NCBI GenBank assembly: GCA_007125435.1 | Contig: SLDF01000067.1 | Coordinates: forward strand, 1 to 16,751 | DNA: 16,751 nucleotides | DNA from: Saprospiraceae bacterium | GTDB lineage: Bacteria; Bacteroidota; Bacteroidia; Chitinophagales; Saprospiraceae | Reading direction: 5' to 3' | Shown here: positions 1 through 7,282 of the stretch, in pieces | Layout: the number at the start of each line of letters is the position of its first letter | Numbering within the stretch: the stretch's first letter is position 1 | Translations under genes and position numbers: made by a program | The notes under the pieces: model-generated | What the model was told of the DNA's origin: nothing | The model's database searches: none | The model's input: only the letters and a program-made list of their open reading frames with translations

Positions 1-295
1 AGCTTTGTCATATCACCCAAGCAAGCACTTTCGCTCATCTCTACACATGATTAATGCACTCTTGATACTTTTTTTGGACAAGCAAAAAAAGTATGACAAA
101 GAGAAGAACAGCCAAAAGCCCTAAGCAAACTAGGCTCATATAGATTTATACTATTTGTAAATCTATTTTCTTAACTGTATAATTTAAAACCTACTCCCCA
201 GAAATAATATGTGACCCAATGTAAATCGAAAGGCAGGACTGCATGTACATTTTCGAAAGATTGCAGCCCCATATTTAACCTTAGCCATACAATTA
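1..295. other. Gene-free left edge
   Basis: I see no credible coding region here. The stretch is AT-rich and lies downstream of the minus-strand gene that ends at 296. Its only clear structure is the hairpin at 65-94, listed separately. Outside that hairpin, ctttgtcata (3-12) and tatgacaaag (92-101) form a further 10-bp inverted pair. Confidence 0.6.
65..94. terminator. Perfect 11-bp hairpin with T/A-rich arms, terminator-like
   Basis: The left arm (65-75, atac followed by seven T) and the right arm (84-94, seven A followed by gtat) are exact reverse complements around an 8-nt loop, ggacaagc. The T and A runs sit inside the stem, so it could end transcription in either direction, for example for the minus-strand gene at 296-814 or for a gene to the left of the window. 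From memory, hairpins with a similar loop and T/A arms are common between genes in Bacteroidota. The terminator role is inferred. Confidence 0.5.
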
Positions 296-814
296 TTAAA
301 ACTGCAAGGCTAGCCCGGCTCCTGGCAGACCATTAGGAACAAGGGTAAAACCAAGTTTGATCTGTCTATCTTTAAACCTCACATTATGCTGAGAGATGAA
401 TGAAAGATAATCAGCTCTATTGGGTGCAATGATGGCGTATACAATACCACTTACACCGACAAGGCTAATTCCTGTAATAAAAGTATTAAAACCACTGTCA
501 ATGCCAGAAGAATTTGAAACTCTGCTAACTGATGAGAGCGAAATTATAGTGCCTATAGACCCGCCTGCAATCAGTACGGATAGTGCTGCAGTTCTTTTAT
601 CTTTTAACCTTTGAAATGCCGGATATATTTCTTTGTGGATATCGGGATCATACACAGAGCGGTCAGTCATAAAGTTTCTTATTCCTATATAACTAACTTC
701 ATAGTATTGGCCATCAAACTCCATGTGATTGCTACGGGAATACACCTGAGTTTGAGCAGAAAGCGAATCGCTCATTATGAAAAACAGGGCAATAAAGATC
801 AGTATTTGTTTCAT
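296..814 (-). CDS. Small exported/membrane protein, uncharacterised
   Basis: The product is 172 aa and of unknown function. It opens with a typical signal peptide: K2, a hydrophobic stretch, and SLSA|Q with likely cleavage after A20. A polar segment of about 50 residues follows, rich in Tyr and charged residues. Two glycine/serine-rich hydrophobic stretches (about 75-96 and 109-131) look like membrane helices. The C-terminus (about 145-172) alternates polar and apolar residues and ends in Phe. The layout recalls short Bacteroidota-specific proteins of unknown function, but I recognise no named family. The frame stays open to an ATG at 929-931. I chose the ATG at 812-814 because the signal peptide then sits at the N-terminus, while the 39-residue extension is poorly protein-like. 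It is transcribed divergently from the prolyl oligopeptidase gene and separated from it by a repeat element. Confidence 0.6.
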   Translation of the reverse strand: MKQILIFIALFFIMSDSLSAQTQVYSRSNHMEFDGQYYEVSYIGIRNFMTDRSVYDPDIHKEIYPAFQRLKDKRTAALSVLIAGGSIGTIISLSSVSRVSNSSGIDSGFNTFITGISLVGVSGIVYAIIAPNRADYLSFISQHNVRFKDRQIKLGFTLVPNGLPGAGLALQF

Positions 815-953
815 GGTTTTTTCTTTCCAGGCTATCTCTACACAGAATGCAAGATAATAAAATTTGAGCCAGGACTGATATGCATTGAGTTTTTTTCTAA
901 AAGTAGATATAACCATTGGGGTGTACTTCAATATGTAGTTAACTACCAGAGAG

Positions 954-1088
954 TTGCATCAGCGATGTGAAAGGGTGGCGACGGCAGGAGCCAGACTCTG
1001 CGCAACGAAAGTGGAGCTGAGGCCGACCGTTTAGGGAGCCCTGAAACGTAGCGACCCGACGACGACAGGAGGAGGGTGATGCCCAAAA
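954..1088 (+). repeat. Dispersed structured element, copy A
   Basis: This copy starts with ttgcatcagcg and ends in a block of about 40 nt that includes cgacgacaggaggagggtga and then tgcccaaaa. The same ends occur at 4723-4896 (reverse) and 12978-13118. The ends can pair: gcatca (956-961) with tgatgc (1077-1082). Inside are three possible arms: tggc (976-979) with gcca (990-993); cag(a)ctc (992-998) with gagctg (1014-1019), with one bulged A; and ggc (1021-1023) with gcc (1038-1040). Arms one and two share two bases, so they are alternatives or stack with minor fraying. The copy lies in the divergent spacer between the small exported protein and the prolyl oligopeptidase gene. Open frames across it carry the same peptide (WASPSSCRR) in every copy and are not genes. 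Confidence 0.85.
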
Positions 1089-1245
1089 GCAATAAAACGA
1101 TACGCTGACTAAGATGATCTCATGATAAACAAAACAAAGCACATACAAGTTAGTCTTGTGTTGTTTATATTTGCCAACGTATAGTTGCGCCTAACTTCCT
1201 TTGGCATCAATAAAAGTCTAATTTGCTATCCAAAAATCAAAACAA

Positions 1246-3378
1246 ATGAATCGAATTGTAATTTTCTTTTGCAGTATAATGGCACTGACCATCTTGGGGT
1301 GTGCTACTGACAAACACGAGCCTATGACCATAGAATATCCAGAGACTTTCAAAGATACAACAGTTAAGGACGACTACCATGGTACGATTGTAGCAGATCC
1401 ATTTCGATGGCTGGAGGATGACCTCTCAGAAGAGACTGCTGATTGGGTTGCCCGTCAAAATGAGGTCACTTCTGCCTTCCTTGACAATATACCATTTAGG
1501 CAGGATCTACGCGATCGTTTTGAGGAGCTCTGGGACTATGAAAAAGTGTCCGCGCCTTTCAAAAGAGGGGATTATATCTACTTTTATAAAAACGATGGGC
1601 TACAAGATCAGTTTGTAATCTATCGCCAAAAGGAAGATGATGATGAAGCAGAGGTTTTTCTGGATCCGAACAGCTTTTCTGAGGATGGGACGACGTCACT
1701 GGCGACGATCAGCTTCACAAAAGATGGATCTTTGGTAGCATATGCGATCTCAGAAGGCGGATCTGACTGGAGGAAGATCATCATCATGAATGCAGAGGAT
1801 AAGACCATCATGGAAGACACCTTAGTCGATATCAAATTTTCGGGTATTTCATGGTATAAAAATGAGGGCTTTTACTACAGTTCTTATGATCGGCCAGAAG
1901 GCAGTGAGCTGTCAGCTATGACCGATAGGCACAAACTGTTTTACCACAGACTGGGCACACCTCAATCAGAAGATGAACTTGTATTTGGTGGTGACATGAC
2001 TCCAAGAAGGTATATAGGAGGCGGTGTGTCAGAAGACATGAATTACCTCGTAATATCCGCTCAAATATCAACCACTGGTAATGAGCTATATATCAAAGAC
2101 CTGAACAAGCCCAATGCCCCTATAGAGCAAATCATTGATAACTTTGACAACACCCATAGTGTATTGGATATAGAGGGTAGCACCATGTACATCGTGACCA
2201 ACCTGGACGCTCCAAACCGTAAAATTGTCACAGCAGACGTGAGCAATCCCCGACCGGATGCATGGGAAATAATGATTGATGAAACCGATATGCCATTGAC
2301 AGCCACAACAGCCGGAGGGTATATATTTGCATCATATCTGAAAGATGCGACCACGCAGGTATTACAATATAATATGAGCGGAGAACTGGTCAGAGAAATA
2401 AGTCTACCTGCCATAGGTACAGCCTCAGGATTTAGCGGTAAAAAGGATGATGATGAACTGTACTTTAACTTTACTAACTATGTATTCCCCGGCACTATTT
2501 TCAAGCTGGATATCGAGAGTGGAAAGTCTGAACTATACAGGTCACCGGATGTAGACTTCAACCCCGAAGACTTTGTATCAGAACAGTTTTTCTACACCTC
2601 AGAGGATGGTACAGAAGTACCCATAATCATCACACACAAAAAGGGTCTCAAAAGAAATGGTAATAATCCAACCATCTTATATGGTTATGGAGGGTTTAAC
2701 GTCAGCTTGACGCCATCATTCAGTATCGCTACAGTTCCTTTCCTGGAACAAGGTGGTATCTATGCCGTAGCCAATCTTAGAGGAGGAGGCGAGTATGGAA
2801 AAGCATGGCATGATGGAGGCAGGAAAATGAAGAAACAAAATGTATTTGATGACTTCATAGCTGCGGCTGAATATCTGATCTCAGAAAACTATACCAGTCC
2901 CGAAAAGCTGGCGATAAGAGGTGGGTCTAATGGTGGTCTGCTGGTAGGTGCCTGTATGGCACAGCGCCCAGACCTTTTTCAAGTTGCATTGCCGGCTGTT
3001 GGTGTGCTGGACATGCTGAGATACCATAGATTCACAGCAGGAGCAGGATGGGCTTATGACTACGGCACTGCTGATGACTCGCAGGAGATGTTTGAGTACT
3101 TATATGGTTATTCACCATTGCACAATCTGGTGGACGGCACCGACTATCCTGCGACATTAATCACTACTGCTGATCACGATGATAGAGTCGTACCGGCACA
3201 TTCATTTAAGTTTGCTGCCAGGCTTCAAGAAGCCACCACCGGAGACAGACCGGCTCTCATCAGAATAGAGACCAAAGCAGGTCATGGAGCAGGCAAACCT
3301 ACATCTATGATTATAGATGAGCAAACCGATATTTACGCCTTTGTGCTATACAATATGGGCATCAGAAAACTGAAATAA
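1246..3378 (+). CDS. Prolyl oligopeptidase, lipoprotein (family S9A)
   Basis: This serine peptidase of 710 aa should cut short peptides after proline. The N-terminus is a lipoprotein signal (hydrophobic residues 4-17, then ILGC with Cys19 as the lipidation site), so it is probably anchored in a membrane facing the periplasm. After an N-terminal segment (about 25-90, with the family's DPFRWLED) comes the beta-propeller region (about 95-440). The alpha/beta-hydrolase domain follows (about 450-710). The catalytic triad is visible: Ser561 in GGSNGG, Asp645 in DHDDRVVP and His680 in GHGAGKP. Arg647, which binds the substrate carboxylate in the family, is present, as is the oxyanion-side NLRGGGEYG motif. 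Length matches known family members (about 700 aa). The ATG at 1246 follows an A-rich leader and gives the signal peptide directly. It appears monocistronic, with a hairpin terminator behind it. Cleavage specificity is inferred from the family. Confidence 0.93.
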   Translation: MNRIVIFFCSIMALTILGCATDKHEPMTIEYPETFKDTTVKDDYHGTIVADPFRWLEDDLSEETADWVARQNEVTSAFLDNIPFRQDLRDRFEELWDYEKVSAPFKRGDYIYFYKNDGLQDQFVIYRQKEDDDEAEVFLDPNSFSEDGTTSLATISFTKDGSLVAYAISEGGSDWRKIIIMNAEDKTIMEDTLVDIKFSGISWYKNEGFYYSSYDRPEGSELSAMTDRHKLFYHRLGTPQSEDELVFGGDMTPRRYIGGGVSEDMNYLVISAQISTTGNELYIKDLNKPNAPIEQIIDNFDNTHSVLDIEGSTMYIVTNLDAPNRKIVTADVSNPRPDAWEIMIDETDMPLTATTAGGYIFASYLKDATTQVLQYNMSGELVREISLPAIGTASGFSGKKDDDELYFNFTNYVFPGTIFKLDIESGKSELYRSPDVDFNPEDFVSEQFFYTSEDGTEVPIIITHKKGLKRNGNNPTILYGYGGFNVSLTPSFSIATVPFLEQGGIYAVANLRGGGEYGKAWHDGGRKMKKQNVFDDFIAAAEYLISENYTSPEKLAIRGGSNGGLLVGACMAQRPDLFQVALPAVGVLDMLRYHRFTAGAGWAYDYGTADDSQEMFEYLYGYSPLHNLVDGTDYPATLITTADHDDRVVPAHSFKFAARLQEATTGDRPALIRIETKAGHGAGKPTSMIIDEQTDIYAFVLYNMGIRKLK

Positions 3379-3392
3379 GCAAAACAATTTGC

Positions 3393-3413
3393 GGGAGGGT
3401 TTGTATGCCTCCC
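3393..3413 (+). terminator. Small GC hairpin before the main terminator
   Basis: gggagg (3393-3398) pairs with cctccc (3408-3413) around a 9-nt loop, 14 nt after the prolyl oligopeptidase stop. No T-run follows it directly. It may help the larger hairpin just downstream or protect the 3' end of the message. Confidence 0.4.
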
Positions 3414-3417
3414 ATAC

Positions 3418-3463
3418 CGGATATCAGGTAATTATTATTGCCTGATATCCGTTTTGGTTTTGT
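3418..3463 (+). terminator. Intrinsic terminator of the prolyl oligopeptidase gene
   Basis: cggatatcagg (3418-3428) and cctgatatccg (3441-3451) form a perfect 11-bp stem around a 12-nt AT-rich loop. It is followed at once by ttttggttttgtt. It sits 40 nt behind the stop codon. The T-tail runs into the upstream extension of the thiolase frame (3454-3492), which argues that the thiolase starts later, at 3493. Confidence 0.8.
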
Positions 3464-3492
3464 TATCGATCAATAAAAACCATTACATCAAG

Positions 3493-4698
3493 ATGAATGC
3501 ATATATCGTAGGAGGCGTAAGAACGCCTATAGGCAATTTTGGAGGAACACTATCTACAGTCAGGACAGATGATCTGGCAGCCATGGTCATCAGGAAGCTG
3601 ACAGAATCATTTCCAGCTATACCTCTGAATGCCTATGAAGACGTCATCATGGGATGCGCTAATCAAGCGGGAGAAGACAATCGTAATGTTGCGCGAATGG
3701 CATTATTGTTAGCCGGCCTACCATTTGATGTACCGGGAGAGACTGTGAATCGCTTGTGCGCATCAGGTATGTCAGCAGTTGTACATGCCTATCGGGCGAT
3801 AAAGGCCAGAGAGGGCGATCTCTTCATCGCCGGAGGGGTAGAGCATATGACGCGAGGGCCATGGGTGATTTCAAAAGTGTCAAAGCCTTTTGGAAGAGAT
3901 GCAGAAATGCATGACTCGAGCTTTGGATGGAGATTCATAAATCCCAAAATGCAAGAGCTTTATGGCACAGACGGCATGGGCATGACAGCCGAAAACCTTG
4001 CTGAAAAGTACAAAATATCAAGAGAAGACCAAGATGCGTTTGCAGCATGGTCACAGCAAAAAGCCGCCGAGGCCAGAAAGAAAGGGCGGTTGGCAAAAGA
4101 AATCATGCCGGTCATCATACCACAGAGAAAGGCTGATCCTATCGTATTTGCAGAAGATGAGTTTATCAAGCCTACAACAACCGCCAAAGTATTAGCTAAA
4201 CTCAGACCAGCCTTTAAGAAAGATGGCACTGTGACGGCCGGCAATGCATCAGGGCTAAATGATGGGGCAGCAGCAATGATCATAGCTTCAGGTAAAGGAC
4301 TAAAGAAATCAGGGGTCAGGCCCATAGCCAAAATTCTCTCATCAGCCGTAGTCGGTGTAGAGCCAAGAATAATGGGTATAGGCCCCGTGAAAGCTAGCCA
4401 GCTAGCGCTAAAAAGAGCAGGCCTTAGCTTGAAAGATATGGATATCATAGAGCTAAACGAAGCCTTTGCTGCACAATCTCTGGCATGTACCAGAGCACTA
4501 GGCCTAAAAGACAATGACTCCAGAATAAATCCTAACGGTGGTGCGATAGCCATAGGTCACCCACTCGGCGTAAGTGGCACCAGGATAATACATACTGCCG
4601 CACTAGAGCTACAAGAGCAGAATAAACGATATGCCCTATGCACCATGTGCATAGGCGTTGGCCAGGGATATGCGGTGGTTATTGAGAAGTCAAGGTAG
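3493..4698 (+). CDS. Thiolase (3-oxoadipyl-CoA / acetyl-CoA acyltransferase type)
   Basis: This condensing or cleaving thiolase has 401 aa, the usual length. The acyl-accepting Cys89 lies in NRLCASGM, the catalytic His356 in GHPLGVSG and the second catalytic Cys386 in CIGVGQG. NEAF (about 322-325) is also present. The early segments GCANQAGEDNRNVARM and GWRFINP match my memory of beta-ketoadipyl-CoA thiolases (PcaF/PaaJ), which release acetyl-CoA and succinyl-CoA at the end of aromatic-acid breakdown. No other aromatic-degradation gene is in the window, so a more general acetyl-CoA or 3-ketoacyl-CoA role stays possible. The frame is open from 3454, but those 13 residues overlap the preceding terminator tail. 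The ATG at 3493 begins the family's usual N-terminus (MNAYIVGGVRTPIG). The gene converges on pbpC with a repeat element between them. The enzyme class is firm and the substrate is inferred. Confidence 0.9.
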   Translation: MNAYIVGGVRTPIGNFGGTLSTVRTDDLAAMVIRKLTESFPAIPLNAYEDVIMGCANQAGEDNRNVARMALLLAGLPFDVPGETVNRLCASGMSAVVHAYRAIKAREGDLFIAGGVEHMTRGPWVISKVSKPFGRDAEMHDSSFGWRFINPKMQELYGTDGMGMTAENLAEKYKISREDQDAFAAWSQQKAAEARKKGRLAKEIMPVIIPQRKADPIVFAEDEFIKPTTTAKVLAKLRPAFKKDGTVTAGNASGLNDGAAAMIIASGKGLKKSGVRPIAKILSSAVVGVEPRIMGIGPVKASQLALKRAGLSLKDMDIIELNEAFAAQSLACTRALGLKDNDSRINPNGGAIAIGHPLGVSGTRIIHTAALELQEQNKRYALCTMCIGVGQGYAVVIEKSR

Positions 4699-4722
4699 AT
4701 GTGGGCGTATTTTACTTTCTCA

Positions 4723-4896
4723 TTTTGGGCATCACCCTCCTCCTGTCGTCGTTCGGGTCGCTATAGCTTGTCCCCTCAACAACAAGTTGGGAGCACGGCA
4801 ACCATTTGGTGGACTACGCTACTCACCTTCGTTCGGTACCCAAAGCGTTGGGGACTACCTCCTCAAGGTCTACATAGCTGCGCAGCGCTGATGCAA
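4723..4896 (-). repeat. Dispersed structured element, copy B (longer core)
   Basis: This is the reverse-orientation copy of the element at 954-1088 and 12978-13118. Both ends are conserved: ttttgggcatcaccc at 4723 and cgctgatgcaa ending at 4896. The outer pairing is gcatca (4729-4734) with tgatgc (4889-4894). The core is about 35 nt longer than in the other copies and shares almost nothing with theirs. It still folds into hairpins, such as cttgt/acaag around 4768-4787 and cccaa/ttggg around 4839-4852. It fills most of the spacer between the convergent thiolase and pbpC genes, 24 nt after the thiolase stop, where it could act as a shared 3' boundary. That role is inferred. Confidence 0.85.
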
Positions 4897-4951
4897 TATA
4901 GCAGTAAACACTGGCATTTTGAAGCTTGCTCAGTAGTCAATAGGTAGAACT

Positions 4952-7282
4952 TTACAATATCTCAAAGACGATATTCACTTTATGGCCATTTTGGTCGATC
5001 AATACAAGATCATATTGACCTGAGTCCAGATCAACTGTGCATTCATGATGGTTCCCCCCTTCAGTGACACACAAGTTCCGGTCGTTAAAATACCAATACA
5101 CTACACTTTCTTTATCGATATGATAAGCTTGAGCTATCAATTGATTCTTTCTATCTTTTGCATCACGAGGTAGAAAGATCTTGAGTCCATTCTCCGGATA
5201 AATGGGCTGGATCTGTCGATGACCTGGCGGACAAGATGAATTAACAGGAGGCATACCGCTGTAGGATAAAGCTGCTTTCTGATAATAGTAAGACATGACC
5301 GGCGGAAGCGTGAACAACGTATCCTTTTTAACAATTAGCTCTTGACAAGCATCACTGACCTGTTGATTATCTTCATCCAGATATACCACAGTGTGGTAAT
5401 TGCAAGTCTCGTACTTGTGCGATAGGTGGTCTATGTGTATGATAGATCGATCCTTACAATGAAGCCCTGCTAATTTACCGGAAGACTTGCATACTGATAT
5501 ACGTTGACTGGCCGTGTAGGTAGGTGTCTGAGAGGGTAGTTTCTGAGCGTGTAAGCCATTGAATATTTTGAACATGATTGGTGCAGCCTTACTGATGCCT
5601 GTTAGACCATGCCTGCCTTCGCCATTTACATTACCTGTCCAAACGCCAACTAAGAAATGGTCATTAAAACCAATGGCCCATGCATCTCTGTGACCATAGC
5701 TCGTACCAGTTTTCCAGGCGATAGACTTGGCAGAAGAAAATAATGTCCATGATTTTTCTTCTCTGGGTCTCGTAACATCCTTCATGACATCTGTAGTATA
5801 TGTAATGACCTGAGGGCGGTAATTAAAGTCAGGACCTTGAGTTATAGTGTCTTCGGATAATACTTTGAACTTGGCAAAAGGTTGACTATGTCCAAGTCTG
5901 GACTGAGCCAAACCCTTGTATAGTCTTGACAAATCCCACAAAGTAGACTCTCCACCACCAAGAATAAGACTCAAGCCATAATGGTCGACACTTTTAGTTA
6001 ACCCTTCTAACTGAAGCTGTTTTAATCTGTAGTAAAATTGTTGCAACCCCACTTTATTGAGCACTCTTACAGCCGGTACATTTAGAGATTGTGTCACCAT
6101 GTCACCGAGAGCAGCAGCGCCGCGAAACTTTTGATCAAAGTTTTTCGGCCTGAAATCACCTATGGCAGTAGGTATATCAGGAACAAGTTCATTTGGTAGG
6201 TAAGTACCACTTTCCAATGCTTCAGCATATAAAAATGGTTTCAATAAACTTCCATAACTCCGCAAGGACCTACCTGCATCAACATAATCGTAGCGGCCGT
6301 TCATTTGTCTTACGTTTCCAGTGTAAGCTAAAAGACAATTGTTCCTGATATCAATAATGATGGCAGCTATATTTCCTATATCCTCTATTCTCAAAAAAGC
6401 AGCCTCTTCTTCAAGAAGTTTATTTAGTTTCTGTTGGACAGGCGTTGATACAGTGCTATGAACTATAGGCTTATCCTTGTACGCATCTGATGTAAACTTT
6501 AGTAAATGGTAGGCGGATTGTGGAATATCAAAAAGCTCTACAGGTAAATCTTCATCCATATAAACATCCAGGTCACTTTCTGAAAAATGTCCTCTTGAGT
6601 GCAGTTTTACCAAAAGGTTATTCCTTTTTTCTTTCAGCAACAATCGGTTTTTAGAAACATTGATACGACCCGGATTATTGGGCAGTACGGCAAGTAATGC
6701 ATATGCAGACCACGATAGAGCTTCCGGCTCTTTGCCAAAGTAGCGAAGACTTGCTGCTCTCAGACCAATAGTATTCCCACCAAAAGGTGCAACCTCTGAC
6801 CATTCTTTCAAAATCTCAGATCTTGAGTACATGAGGTTGTATTTCAAAGCACTTAGACTTTCTATAATTTTATGCTTAAAACTCCTTTCAACATGTCTAT
6901 TCCTCATTCGCATGACTTGCATTTGAATGGTAGAGCCTCCCCTGACAATTTTTCTTTCTTTGATATTCTGGTACGCCGCTTTTAGAATGGATACAGGATT
7001 AATTCCAGGGTGTTTATAGAAGAATTCATCTTCGTAGAGAATCAAACAGTGCCTAAATTTTTCGGGGATATTGTCATCTTCAAGCGGGAAGCACCATTGC
7101 TCTTCTCGACTTGTGATAGCTGAAAGTAAGTCTCCTTCAGCGCTATAAAATGCCCTACTGTACTCTGGCGTATAGCCTGGAATCGGCAATAGCAAAAACA
7201 TAAGCAAGATGGCCAAAGCTAACAGACCATAAAGCTTTGTTTTTTTATTTAATCTTAATCCTTCCCGCTTTAGACCTGGCAT
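4952..7282 (-). CDS. pbpC: Penicillin-binding protein 1C (glycosyltransferase/transpeptidase)
   Basis: This bifunctional peptidoglycan synthase has 776 aa; E. coli PbpC is about 770. A basic N-terminus and one membrane helix (about 16-34) anchor it in the inner membrane. The GT51 domain (about 55-235) shows all the usual blocks: EDEFFYKHPG with the catalytic Glu84, RGGSTIQMQ, RSEILKEW and AASLRYFGK. The transpeptidase domain (about 280-590) has the nucleophile Ser345 in SLLK, SLN at 399-401 and KTGTS from 524. The C-terminal region (about 600-776) is the cysteine-containing extension typical of the 1C class. I chose the ATG at 7282, which overlaps the end of the alpha-2-macroglobulin gene by 38 bp. 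The frame is open to 7339, but the extra residues would add to that overlap. The overlap implies translational coupling with the upstream gene. The pairing with A2M is well known in other bacteria. Confidence 0.93.
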   Translation of the reverse strand: MPGLKREGLRLNKKTKLYGLLALAILLMFLLLPIPGYTPEYSRAFYSAEGDLLSAITSREEQWCFPLEDDNIPEKFRHCLILYEDEFFYKHPGINPVSILKAAYQNIKERKIVRGGSTIQMQVMRMRNRHVERSFKHKIIESLSALKYNLMYSRSEILKEWSEVAPFGGNTIGLRAASLRYFGKEPEALSWSAYALLAVLPNNPGRINVSKNRLLLKEKRNNLLVKLHSRGHFSESDLDVYMDEDLPVELFDIPQSAYHLLKFTSDAYKDKPIVHSTVSTPVQQKLNKLLEEEAAFLRIEDIGNIAAIIIDIRNNCLLAYTGNVRQMNGRYDYVDAGRSLRSYGSLLKPFLYAEALESGTYLPNELVPDIPTAIGDFRPKNFDQKFRGAAALGDMVTQSLNVPAVRVLNKVGLQQFYYRLKQLQLEGLTKSVDHYGLSLILGGGESTLWDLSRLYKGLAQSRLGHSQPFAKFKVLSEDTITQGPDFNYRPQVITYTTDVMKDVTRPREEKSWTLFSSAKSIAWKTGTSYGHRDAWAIGFNDHFLVGVWTGNVNGEGRHGLTGISKAAPIMFKIFNGLHAQKLPSQTPTYTASQRISVCKSSGKLAGLHCKDRSIIHIDHLSHKYETCNYHTVVYLDEDNQQVSDACQELIVKKDTLFTLPPVMSYYYQKAALSYSGMPPVNSSCPPGHRQIQPIYPENGLKIFLPRDAKDRKNQLIAQAYHIDKESVVYWYFNDRNLCVTEGGNHHECTVDLDSGQYDLVLIDQNGHKVNIVFEIL

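Noticed and set aside
954..1088. Insertion sequence or MITE with target duplication
   Set aside because: The ends have only a short 6-bp inverted pair, no flanking direct repeats are visible around any of the three copies, and no transposase is encoded.
939..1148. Minus-strand open frame of 69 codons over copy A
   Set aside because: It is derived from the repeat element; the same peptide (WASPSSCRR) appears in frames over copies B and C. Conservation is at the DNA level.
1195..1245. Promoter before the prolyl oligopeptidase gene
   Set aside because: taatttg is one base short of the TAnnTTTG pattern and no TTG is at a suitable distance, so I did not call it.
3960..4553. 197-codon antisense frame within the thiolase gene
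   Set aside because: It is a shadow of a gene with clear catalytic motifs on the other strand.
4658..4947. Overlapping short open frames after the thiolase
   Set aside because: They overlap the thiolase end and copy B of the element and have no protein-like features.
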